Source: Vespa crabro (Eukaryota; Arthropoda; Insecta; Hymenoptera; Vespidae). From it: a DNA stretch of 64,000 nucleotides. The first letter of the stretch is position 1, and each line of letters opens with the position of its first letter. Shown piece by piece: positions 13,411 through 24,259 of the stretch. The stretch spans positions 16,411,999 to 16,475,998 of the forward strand of contig NC_060956.1 of assembly GCF_910589235.1 (NCBI RefSeq), read 5' to 3'. The translations under genes were made by a program, and so were the position numbers. The notes beneath the pieces were generated by a model, which searched no databases, was not told the origin of the DNA, and was given only the letters and a program-made list of their open reading frames with translations.

Positions 13411-13460
13411 CTCACGCGTAGCACCAGTAGAAGCACCAAAAAGACGTGCGTGATATCCAT
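13411..13460 (-). other. Leader-like ATG frame ending at a possible splice donor (candidate first exon)
   Basis: An ATG at 13460 (context GTGAAAATGG) opens MDITHVFLVLLLVLRVR, a short N-region followed by a hydrophobic run like a signal peptide. The donor-like GAG|GTGCGT follows at 13411/13410 in phase 2. An in-frame TGA at 13482-13484 precedes it. An arthropod initiator-like TCAGTG lies upstream at 13653-13648. Phase 2 would be compatible with exon C, but that joint would leave EGF5 with only its last three cysteines, which argues against a functional Notch isoform. It could be the first exon of a nested gene or chance. It is not on the known Notch exon path. Confidence 0.2.
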
Positions 13461-13663
13461 TTTCACTGGTAATCGGTGTCCTCAAGACGCAGGAAGACGT
13501 ACTCCTCATATTTCGACGAAACCTTCGCTAATGTTTACGCCATTCCTTCATTGATGACAATTCACAATCTCCTTCTCTTATCCTTAATCTATCCTTCCGA
13601 TAATATAAACACCAACGATCACAGCCAAACGACAATAATACACGGAGCACTGACCCGATACAC

Positions 13664-13667
13664 GATG

Positions 13668-13741
<74 letters not shown>
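13664..13741. repeat. (ATA)n trinucleotide microsatellite
   Basis: About 25 units with a single A interruption. It lies just upstream (minus strand) of the leader-like frame at 13460. Confidence 0.96.
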
Positions 13742-14032
13742 TGATTATCGATCATTCACCTTTGTTCACACGTTAAACACCTTTGTAGTAACACGTTAAG
13801 GATAGAAGAATATAAAAAAAATTAAAAATTACAAAAAAAAAAAAAAAAGAAAAAACAAATAATAATAATAATAATAATCCGCTAATAATTTACAAAGAGA
13901 GTAAGGCGATTCAAAGGTAAAATGTCAGCAGTGTCTCAAATTGTCGTCACCGACGTAACGTCGAGGTTCGACGTATCGTTACACCCCCTCTACACCACAT
14001 CTTCACGAATTTATTGTCAACTTTGCAAGGAA

Positions 14033-14120
14033 AGAGAGAGAGGGTGAGAGACAGACAGATAGACAGAGAGAGAGAGAGAGAGAGAGAGAGTGAGACAGAA
14101 AGAGAGAAAGAGAGAGAAAA
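14033..14120. repeat. (GA)n tract
   Basis: Interrupted (GA)n. Complementary to the (CT)n at 9579-9660 on the other side of exon C. Confidence 0.93.
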
Positions 14121-14149
14121 AACAAAAAGCAGAATAAGAAAGGTCCCCT

Positions 14150-14290
14150 TTTGTTTGGTTACATTGGATTTTCCGTCGCGAGCATGCGCACACGCGAACG
14201 AGCCGCGTCGCTCGCCGACGGTCACGCGAGTTGGTCACTTGTGAATCTTTCGCGACTTCAAAATTAAAACAGTGCTTGGGCTGTTTATTT
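14150..14290. promoter_or_regulatory. CpG-rich island in the 15.5 kb intron
   Basis: A dense run of CpG dinucleotides (GCATGCGCACACGCGAACG and the following CGCGTCGCTCGCCGACGG) beside a long (GA)n tract. It lies about 0.7 kb upstream, in minus-strand terms, of the leader-like frame at 13460, so it could be a promoter. The link is speculative. Confidence 0.18.
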
Positions 14291-14683
14291 CGGGCGTAGA
14301 AATAACAATTATCTTCTCTCTTGACTCTTCTTATTACTTAGGATTCCATTTAACGTAAATATATGCGCTTTTCTGACGCCAAAATCGTGCCTCTGTCAGA
14401 ATCGAAGCGATCGTTTCTTTTCCAAATTCCAAAAAGGCAGCGCACACGCGCACTGTCTCGATTTTTTCTTCTTTCACGTAATTCAACGTAAACGTGACGA
14501 GATAAGCACGATCGTTGTTTTGGTATTCGTAGAGAGAGAGAGAGAGAGAGAAAGAAAGAGGAGAGGGAGGGAAAAACAAAAAAAAAAAGAAACAGAACAA
14601 CAACGTACACTTATCCTCCCGGTACTTGATAATAAAAGTTATCTCGAGAATACCCCATCTCTGTCATCTTAAATTCGACGAAA

Positions 14684-15031
14684 ATGTCGAAAGAATTCAA
14701 TGAAAATATCTTATTCGATACGAAGAAATCGAATATGAACAATGGCAAAACACTTTATAAAAGATGTTGTCACGAGAAGGATTTGGTTAAAAAAACAAAA
14801 ATATATATATATATTCTCGAGTTAATATTATGCGACGATGTATCACTGTACGAGTCTTTATTTTCGAACGCTTTAAACCACCCACAAGCAAACACAAATT
14901 TTACGTCGTGCACTTTTTTCGCGCCTAATCTCACGAGTTACGTCTCCGAGTATCCTCACTGTGTGAGGTGGTTCAAACTCAATGAGTTCGACAGAGAAAC
15001 ACACGAACGCACGTCCTTCTCGGGCGACTAG
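14684..15031 (+). other. Unassigned 115-codon open frame, plus strand
   Basis: ATG at 14684 in a good context (GACGAAAATGTCG), stop at 15029-15031. The protein is mixed in composition (five Cys, including CCHEKD), with a short KIYIYI run from a (TA)n tract. No domain is recognised. It lies inside the 15.5 kb Notch intron, antisense to Notch, and runs into a GC-rich island. Chance is the likelier explanation. Confidence 0.12.
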
Positions 15032-15249
15032 CGATGAACTAAGCTTATCTTCCGGATAGAGCCGCTCAGAGGGCGCCACAATCGTGGCTTACCCTCCCCC
15101 TTCAATATACGGGCCCAGCTCTCCCCGTTCACGACTCGTTCTACGGTCTCTACACGACTATCTCACTCTCTCTCTCTTTCTTTTTCTACTTTATCGTTCC
15201 TTCTTCATCATTCGGTTCCCCTACCCCACTGCTGGGACCATATAGCCGA

Positions 15250-15284
15250 TTCTCTCTCTCTCCCACTCTCTTTCTCTCTCTCTT

Positions 15285-15318
<34 letters not shown>
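15250..15318. repeat. (CT)n tract
   Basis: Interrupted (CT)n in the 15.5 kb intron. A further (CT)n-rich stretch is at 15395-15430. Confidence 0.93.
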
Positions 15319-15323
<5 letters not shown>

Positions 15324-16017
15324 CGTTCACCGAACTACCTTCGGTTCTTTCCGTCACCCTTCGTTCGACTTCGTCGTAGGTATATTCTGTCTTCCTCTCT
15401 CTTTCTCTCTCCCTCTCTTTCTTTCTCTCTTCTATCAAGTAAGTCCCCCGTTCGCAGAAGCAATATGGTCCTCGTTGCTCCTGGGTCTCCGCCACGAGTC
15501 GTTACTTTTTCGTGGATGCCGCGTGTCCCCTTATTTCGTTACATTCACCATGCCGATAATATTATGTACTATTTCAGAGATCATTTCTAAAGATCAAGAT
15601 GTCGTCGTTGAGTTCCAAAAAAAAATTCGATTTCACTGATGCCATCGTGACATTTAAATTGAGAATAATAATGACTTTTTCGGATTATTAACAAAGAGAT
15701 GTTATTTCTTCGTTGTTTTTATTTCATTTTTTTTTTTTTTTTTTACTTTAGGGTTTAGAAAGTTTGACTTTATTTTTATGGGATTTATTACTATGTAACA
15801 TTCCCAGGCTTTATTTGCATATTGAATACTCGATAAAATTAACACTATAGTTACGCAAAAGAGGGTGAGAAGTAAGAGAGAAAGAGAGAGAGAGAGAAAG
15901 AAGAGAGAGAGAGAGAGTGTAAATAAATTAATTATATACTACGATAAACTAGACATGAGATAATTAAAATGCTAGAATGAAGAGTGGCGTAAAAGTTGAT
16001 GTGAAATACAGAGCGTG

Positions 16018-16073
16018 AGATTAATGTTGAGCATAATATTAATTTTAACCATAAGATTAATTTTGAACATGAG
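16018..16073. repeat. Minisatellite, about 19 bp x 3
   Basis: Three imperfect copies of GATTAATTTTGAACATAA in a row, the first reading GATTAATGTTGAGCATAA. Confidence 0.6.
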
Positions 16074-17297
16074 AATTCATTATCAATGGACCTTTTATTA
16101 AATGAATTAATTTTATATGATGAAAAAATATTATACGAGTATGTACAAATTTAAAGAAATATGGTAAAAGTGTTCATCAAGTATGAAATATTCGACAATA
16201 ATAAGTATTTAGGTATTAAAGGTTCAACTTCTTGTTGCATCGATCGATCAATTGATTGAAAATTTTCATCTTCTCTTATTTGCCCGTATTCTGTAATGCT
16301 AGGTCACGGGAAGCGTTCTTTTCGATGTTAATATATCTCGCGTTGTGCTTCGAAGCGTTAAGAGGGATGGTTCGGATTTCCCTTCTCGATGGGGTGCAAT
16401 TGCCCTGTAAGTACGAACCCTAAGGATATTCGGTTTCGAGAGTGTCTCTCGACTCTATGTCCCCTTTCCTCCCCATTTCTTATAATCCATTACTTCGAGT
16501 GACCGACTATCAATGATTTCTGATCGGTTCAATTCGTCAAAATTGTCTACATATGTATAAATGTATGTATATATACATATGTACGTGTATGTATCTACGT
16601 GTGCCTCCATGTCTAATTTTTTTCATCATATCGATCATGAGGGTACAATGATTTTCTAAATAAAAATTTGAGGGTGAGGGAGAGGATAGAAACATGTTTC
16701 AAAGGGTGTAACATCTCGATGGTATTTTAACCCTTGCGTGTTAAGATTATATCTAAAATAAGTACAATTTTGAAAGGAAAGTTTCTAAAAAAAGAAGAGT
16801 TGACTTATTTAGGAATTTTGAAACGTGTATGTACGTGTACTAGATCGTTGAGAAAAAAATAAGAAAAAAAGAAGAAACATCATTCGTCAAAGGACGATTT
16901 AGGAACCAGAGAGAACCCCTCGAGAGATCTGGTTTTCGACTTCCAGACGTGCAACGTTTTTAAAATCATTGGTATCTCCGTTTGATCTCCGTTGGTCGCT
17001 TATTTGAAATGCCTAACAATAAGAAGGAACTAGCGAATGAATAAATATTTCAATCGCGGAAGGACTCGACATACATAAATATCATATACATATACATATA
17101 CGTACATTTATATTAATGATTTTTGAAAGTATAATAGATAGAGAAGATGCCGAGCATCTCTCTTCGTGACTAGTTGGAATTTTTTTTATCTCGATAGACG
17201 AGAACTCGCGAGGGTCTCCGTGGCCAGCATAATTTCGTCATTCGATTCGACGTCCTGTTATTTTGTTTCCTTCAGTCGTATCATCGAAAAAACACTA

Positions 17298-17315
17298 GAG
17301 AAAGAGACAGAGAAA

Positions 17316-17368
<53 letters not shown>

Positions 17369-17648
17369 AGAGAGAGATTGACCAAGAGAAGTGGTCGGAA
17401 CGGAATAAAGAAGGTTTCGAAATGGAGGTGCTGGACGGGTAGACCGATTCGCGGTCATTTTTCAAGAGAAGATGGCGGAATGGTAGGGAGGAGTTAAGAG
17501 GAAGGAAGTATCGCGACAAAAAAGTCGCTTTTTCGGACCGCTCGGACCTTAATGCGTCTTCTGGGTTGTCGGTGAAAAAGAGTAGGATACTTGGGAGGAG
17601 ACGAAGGACGACGAGAAAAGAGAAAACAGAAAAATAAGGAGTAAAAGA

Positions 17649-17697
<49 letters not shown>
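17298..17697. repeat. Two (GA)n tracts
   Basis: (GA)n at 17298-17377 and at 17646-17697, with about 270 bp of unique DNA between them. Confidence 0.92.
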
Positions 17698-17699
<2 letters not shown>

Positions 17700-18580
17700 A
17701 TCGAAAAATCAGTACAGGGTAGAGAATGTATTCAAGATTGGAGCCGTTTTGTCATTAGCGATTCCGAAAATTGCCGTTATGGAGTGAATTCGTTTGGTGG
17801 GATTTAATTGACGTTAAATTGGAGCAAGGAAGGACGAAGATTGGATCGATGATCGCGATCGCGAGATCCCCGTCCTTTTCATCTTTGCTTCTCTCGGCGC
17901 GTTTCTGTCCTTTTCTTCATCCTTACTTCTCGATCGTCTCTTTACGAGCCCATCAAATTACGCGATGAAAACGTTCTTGTAAAGGAATATTAAACGGCCC
18001 TTCGCTTAATAACCTTCCTCTCCCTACTTTGTTTCTCCGTCTCGCTCGATCTTACCACGAATGCACGATCTTGATCCTTCTCATTAAAGTACGTCCTTAG
18101 GAAGTGAGCAAGCGACGCTCGATCCACGGCGTTGTTACACACGCGTAGAGTTATCTTTCTTTTTTTCTTTTCTTTTCGTTTTTTGTTTCTTTGGTGTTGT
18201 TTTTTTTTCGTTTTTGTTTTTATTTTTGTTTCCTTTTGCCAACGATTCGGATGGTAAGAAGTAATTTTGGTGAAAAAAAGCCAAGCTGAAGTATCTACGT
18301 CGGGCTCACATGAATCGGAATTTTAATGGGATCTGAAAGGGTATACGTTTCATTCGATGTTCTTCTTAATATGTATATGAAGGATAATATTCAACGCGAG
18401 GACGATGGCGTTATGTAAAACAAGGTTCAATTATCTAAACCTCGATGGAAATCGCAAGAAAAATGGATTCCTAGGTCATGAAAAAAAAAAAAGAAAACGA
18501 ATAGCGGAAACTACTTCTATGTACATACATGTATATGTTTTTTTTTATTCTCGTGACAGGATACAGCGAATCACTCGCGA

Positions 18581-18625
<45 letters not shown>

Positions 18626-18635
18626 TTTTCTCTCT
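18581..18635. repeat. (CT)n tract
   Basis: Perfect (CT)n core of about 36 bp with interrupted flanks. Confidence 0.93.
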
Positions 18636-19369
18636 ATTTAGAATCTCTTTTTTTATGTATTTTCATAATTGTCATTATTATCTAATGACACGCAAATAAA
18701 TATGTTAGTTACACGTTTTGATTCCTTCAACATCTAAAAATAGATATTAAACGCAATTTTATGAATTATACAAGAATTTGTTATTATATTTTACTTGTTG
18801 TTGAAAGTGCTATATATATGTCTCTTCGATCAATAAATTTGAATCTCATTTATTATAAAATTTTACGATATAAGCCATATCGTAAGATACAAAAAGCATA
18901 AATTCAAAGGATATTGAATGCTTCAAAAAAAAAAAAAAAATAAAAAAATAAAAAAATTTCCAATACACCATAATATCTTAAGACGCATAAAAGAATATTA
19001 TTCTATTTACAAAATTTATTTACAATATGATACGTGATAAATTTTTATCGTTGTAACACAAAAAATATACATTTTCTTATCTTTATAATATATTTAAAGA
19101 AAAATTTTTTTATTATATTGAAATTAAAAAAAAAAAAAAAAACTATATGATTTAAATAAACAAATCTTTTTGTTTTCAATAAATTATCATTATCGTCAAA
19201 ACTATTCGATTGTAATACAGTTTGAATATTTAAGTTTTCAACTATATGGTAAAATTTTATTTGAAGTAATTAGATATAATGGAAATTACGTGTTAAAACG
19301 ATAGCAATCGCATAAATATTATAAATCGTATAATAGAACGAGTCGTTCTTTCTAGGTATGCGAGAGAAT

Positions 19370-19625
19370 CCTCAATTATGTCTGATTAATCGCGCCCTCG
19401 TCGAGGCCACGATTAATTCCGCGTTGAGCATTGTGTGTCCGCCGTTCGTCTATGACGTAAACGGATGCATCGTGCGTAAAGTAAGGAGCATATCGCCGGA
19501 TTAACGCGACTAATGGAGAACGCACCACCGACCGGCCGCTTTCCCACCGACGTAATTGCCTGAATTGGTTCGACTCGATAATCGTTACGTCAGTTCGTGT
19601 GGAGTCTTCCACACGTATGCACTGA
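19370..19625. promoter_or_regulatory. Candidate intronic enhancer with homeodomain and CRE-type sites
   Basis: About 250 bp of complex, GC-balanced DNA in AT-rich surroundings. It contains TGATTAATC (19383), GATTAATT (19411) and GGATTA (19498-19503), which suit homeodomain binding. TGACGTAA occurs at 19453-19460 and inverted at 19585-19592 (CREB/ATF type). It ends in a perfect 8 bp inverted repeat at 19596-19615. Function is inferred only. Confidence 0.3.
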
Positions 19626-20279
19626 CCGATTATTTTCTCCCTTTAATTTCTGTAAAAAATTTTCAATCTTTTCCTTTTTATTCCCTTCGTTTCTAAGGAA
19701 ATTAAAAGAAATTATTTTCTAAATGAAATATATATTGATTATTTACGAGAGATATAAAACGATACTACTCGACTTTATTTCAATACAAATTTCCAATACG
19801 ATAGATATAAATTTATTTGCTATTAATGTTTTAGAATTTAATAAATTATTCGACTTAATTTATAGGAAGATTTATATGGTTTGTAACAAGTATACGTTTA
19901 ATTCAGCATTCGATATTGAAAAACTAAATGTACACGTTAGAAAAATTTGTAATAATTAATACATTTATATGATTGATTGGAATGTTTTAAGATGTAATGA
20001 ATAATAGATTGATTGAAAACATTTAAGAAATTTAAATGAAACTATTGTATTATTATGGTATGATTAATTTAATCTTAAATTTCATTATCGATATAGTAAT
20101 TCATATCAGTATCTTCACAAAAAAAAAAAAAGAATTAATCGCACAGTGTTATCATCAGCATAAATATAAATAAATATAAATGTATCGAAGATTCGGATTA
20201 TATTTTGCATTTTTTTTTTCTTTCTTTCGTTCTTGTAGAAAAAAAAATAGAAAGATCATAGATCATAGATCTACACTAC

Positions 20280-20465
20280 TTATTGAATTAGTTTGTGCAC
20301 GCGTGCGCAATCGTTCTGATAATCACAAGCAGTATCGTTGGGACAGAAATTATTACGTCACCCAAAGCGCTAATTTCGTTCTTGCAGTGATACTCCATCG
20401 TTTTACCAGGTCGAGCTCGATTATCCAGTATCGATAATCGCCGCCAATAATCGACGGCACTTGCA
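20280..20465. promoter_or_regulatory. Candidate intronic regulatory island
   Basis: GC-balanced unique sequence with the palindrome GCACGCGTGC near 20297, a TTACGTCA site at 20353-20360 and repeated GATAATC/ATCGATAATC motifs. It lies 0.7 kb from the island at 19.4 kb. Enhancer function is inferred from composition and motif density only. Confidence 0.22.
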
Positions 20466-21063
20466 CACCCTTCTAGAAAGCTATTTGAACTCGATCATGT
20501 TGATTTATGGACGAAGTAAGGAAAGGTGTCGTTACGAAGAGATATCTATCGTTCGATGGTGTAATTATAAAATAAGGTATGAAAAAGGATAAACTTATAA
20601 ATGTATGAAATTTTTCTTTATCCAATAATCGGTGTGAAATAATTTTTGTCAAATTTTTTAACAAAACGATTTCCTCGAGCTAATTTTATAAGATATAAAG
20701 ACAAAATATTTGTTCGTAATATTTGTTCTCGTTGACCTAAAAAAAAAGAATATTTAACATTGAATTCATTCGAAATTTCGAATGTAACATCAAATCTTCC
20801 CATTCAATTCGAAGTTAATTTCGAAAAGAAATAAGACCGATATATCAAACAACAATAAGAACCTTTGAGCTCTACAAACAAAATATCAGGTTCTCATTGA
20901 GAAAGTTGGCTCGTGATGTAACGAATATAACTCGTAGAGACTTCGCGAATGTCATAGTTGAATCGTCAAACTTTGTTAGAAGGAAAGGAAACTACATAAA
21001 CGACGTGGTCTTTGAAAGGTTCGCTATTCGGAGAACAGGAATAAAATGGTTGGTGCTATCTAC

Positions 21064-21276
21064 GAAAAAAAAAAAAAAAAAGAAAAAAAAAGAAAAAAAG
21101 AAAAAGAGAAGAAAAGAAAAGAAAAAGAAGAAAAAAAGATTTGTAAGGGTATTCGAGCACGCGTGCCAAGGAGAAAGAGAAGGAGGAGAAGAGTGGTATT
21201 CTTTTTCTATGTTGGCAGAGCACAAAGAAGAAGAAGAAGAAGAAGAAGAAGAAGAAGAAGAAGATGATGAAAAAGA
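21064..21276. repeat. A-rich and (GAA)n stretches
   Basis: An A/G-rich run (21064-21140) and (GAA)n (21226-21276), separated by unique DNA. They give the Lys/Glu-rich ends of a 138-codon plus-strand frame. Confidence 0.9.
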
Positions 21277-21704
21277 AGACGAGGTAACGTCGTCTAATGG
21301 TGCTCAAGCTTAACGACGTCGTCGTCGGCTACGTTATTCGGAGGAAATTCGAAAATGGCGCGTTCGGTATGCCGAGCACGTAGTTATCGGTTGCTCTCTA
21401 CCGAGGAAACAGGTTCCTCGGATTGCTCGAGATCCTTATTTTTTCTTTCCATCAGCAAAAGCAGCAACGCCAGCAGTGAAGAGTCCTTTCCTTCCTTCCT
21501 TCCTTACAACGAAGAAACGGAGTTTCACGGACGCTCGTCGACCTGTCTGACCTCTTGCTGAGAGCTCTAGGTCTCCTTTATTGCGCTTCGAAACTCTAAA
21601 AGAAGCCTAAACTCGAGCAAATTCGACCTTGCTACATGGATTTCTTTACAAATTGAAACTGAATCTTCCCTTCGCGCATTTACTGATCTATCTTTATTTT
21701 TTTC

Positions 21705-21735
<31 letters not shown>

Positions 21736-22604
21736 ATTGTAAACACATATATATCCATCTTATTTCATTTTCATTTCATCTTTTTTTTTCTTTTTTTTTT
21801 TTTCTTTCGAAAATTGTAAACACGTATATAAATACATATATCCATTTTATTTCATATTTTTTCTCTGTTATTAGATATTATCGAATTATTAGTTTATATA
21901 CGAAAATTAATTTATATGTTACGTATATAATTCTTTTTTTTTTATTATGTCAAGCAAATTCGATTATAAAAGATTCATCGTTTTATGTTCAATATATATT
22001 TTCAACAATACGTATGTACACGTAAATGCATTCTTACATGTTAATAAAAAAAGAAGAAAAGATTCAAGGTGATCGAGATAATATCAATGCCACACCCGGT
22101 ATTTAGAACATATAGAAAAATACATTACTTTATGTTAATAAAGTGAACAATGATTCTTTGATGTGAGAACGATGACACAATCGTTCTGAGTTTTACAACT
22201 ATACTTAAGCATTAATATATGTATTTATGAACATATAAACGTTTCACTAGAATGATTTCATTAGAATAATTACATCGAGTTTATTATCGAACTGATGAAG
22301 GTGATAAAATAAATCGATACGAAAAAATTTTCATGGTGAACATGCCTGTTGTAAAATATTTCTTATAATAAACGATGGAAATTTTAATGAAGTTCGGACG
22401 TTAATTATAAAATTTTGTGAATTTTAAAAACGATCATATGGTATAAAATTATAATCCCTTATCAACATTTATCAACATTTATCGTGGATCCATCGAAGAA
22501 GGTTAAGAAGGTATGCCATTTACTTTTCCTTTTGACTCGCCTCCGCTCAATTAAATTCCACTTCGGGCAGATTATTTCATAAATCACATCCTTCCCCTAA
22601 CACG

Positions 22605-22608
<4 letters not shown>

Positions 22609-22651
<43 letters not shown>

Positions 22652-22694
22652 TTTCTCTCACACTCTTTTTCTCTCTCCTTTTTCTTTTTCTCTA
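22609..22694. repeat. (CT)n tract
   Basis: Interrupted (CT)n ending in T-rich DNA. Confidence 0.93.
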
Positions 22695-23479
22695 TCTCTT
22701 TCATGCTCACTCACCCACCATGCCAGTTTATAGCCCTGAATCCATATCGATATATACCTACCACCCCTTCAAGCGGACAAGATGAATGAAGAAATGAAAC
22801 GCGAAAAGATAATATCCCACGACGAAGTGTAAACGAGTATTTATGCGTGCAACATTCGACCCGAGATCCGGTTAACAACTTTACATTGCTTTTAATATTT
22901 TCTTGAATTCCAACAAATATTCGTTTGGTAAGGTCAACTTGATGACCTGTACTATAATTTAGATTAAAAGAAAGATAAGAGAGAGTTAAACTCCGTTAAA
23001 GAACGATTATTTTTAATAAATAATATCTAATAATGATGAAACAGAAGGTGAATCTATAACTCCTAACGAATCATAAAAATTGTACATAATATGTAATATA
23101 ATATAATATATATTATATATAACTATATTTATTTATGATTCGTTGGATCTCTAAATTATATATATATATATATATATATAGACACATATATTGTGATCTA
23201 AAACAAAACGAAAAATAATAAAATAATTGATGCTAGTGTTGTAATGATTTTTAATGATATTATAAAACGATAAGAACACATAATTAACAATAGAAATGAA
23301 ACAATTGATCGTAATGAATTTTCAATCGTCCCATTAAATGTACGATTAACAAATTAATATAATATAAAAAACAGAAAGAATTGCCGATGAGATTCATTAT
23401 AATAAGTTCGTTCCTTCGAAAATCATGATTCAATGTTATCGAATATTCAATAGATCGAAATATATTTGTAAAACGTTAG

Positions 23480-23720
23480 ACGAATTTTTATCTCGTGTCA
23501 GGACACGAGCTCGCGTAAATTTTCTCGCTATAAGGCATTTGTCCTCGGCAAGATACATGATCCGCCCTCGTCCCTCGATCGACCATAACTATTTAATAAT
23601 ATAGTAGCTCCTACCTGTACCACCTGGCGGTCAGACTCGGCGGTCAGCCGTGGCACATCAAAGTCTTTATTAGCCTCGATCGAGCGTTATTGCTCCTCCG
23701 TGCACGCTCGCAAGAATCTA
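23480..23720. promoter_or_regulatory. Candidate regulatory island with E-box and long palindrome
   Basis: GC-balanced block with a perfect 8+2+8 palindrome CTCGTGTC-AG-GACACGAG (23492-23509), an E-box CACCTG at 23621-23626 and two GGCGGTCAG copies (23627 and 23640). No coding frame is evident. Function is inferred. Confidence 0.25.
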
Positions 23721-24199
23721 CGGCTATTCGAGGACGCGATCGGTATCGCGATGAGGGAACTCTTGGTGCTTTTAACTCGCCTAATCGCGTCACGCCTACA
23801 TTCTTTGTGCTTCTCGAACTCCTTGATTTCGTTCCATATACATATAGATATATGTCGGTAAAGAATGATTTCTTAAGAATTTTTTCAAGTTTCTATTTTT
23901 CTATGTTATTAATGAACTCATACGGATTTTTTTTTTATATTTTTTCATATTTTTTGTTAAAATAAATATTGTACTATTTAAAAAGTTCATATTGATCTTC
24001 TTCCATCTTAAATCAGATAAAATTGTAAATATCTTGTTTCATATCTTGTATAAATATTTTTACATATATGTTTATTATATTATAAAGAAATGAATAAAAC
24101 GAACAAAGAAAAAAAAAGAGAGAGAGAGAAAGAGAGAGAGAGTGAGAGAGAGAATTATCCAGTAAATTAGTTTTCTTTTTCTTGTAATGCAATTAATAC

Positions 24200-24200
<1 letters not shown>

Positions 24201-24230
<30 letters not shown>

Positions 24231-24259
24231 TGTATGTATGTATGTATGTATGTATGTAT
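24201..24259. repeat. (TATG)n tetranucleotide microsatellite
   Basis: About 14 perfect units. Confidence 0.97.

Noticed and set aside
20897..21313. 138-codon plus-strand frame
   Set aside because: The C-terminal half is Lys/Glu from A-rich and (GAA)n runs. The first 50 residues show no recognisable domain, and no promoter is evident.
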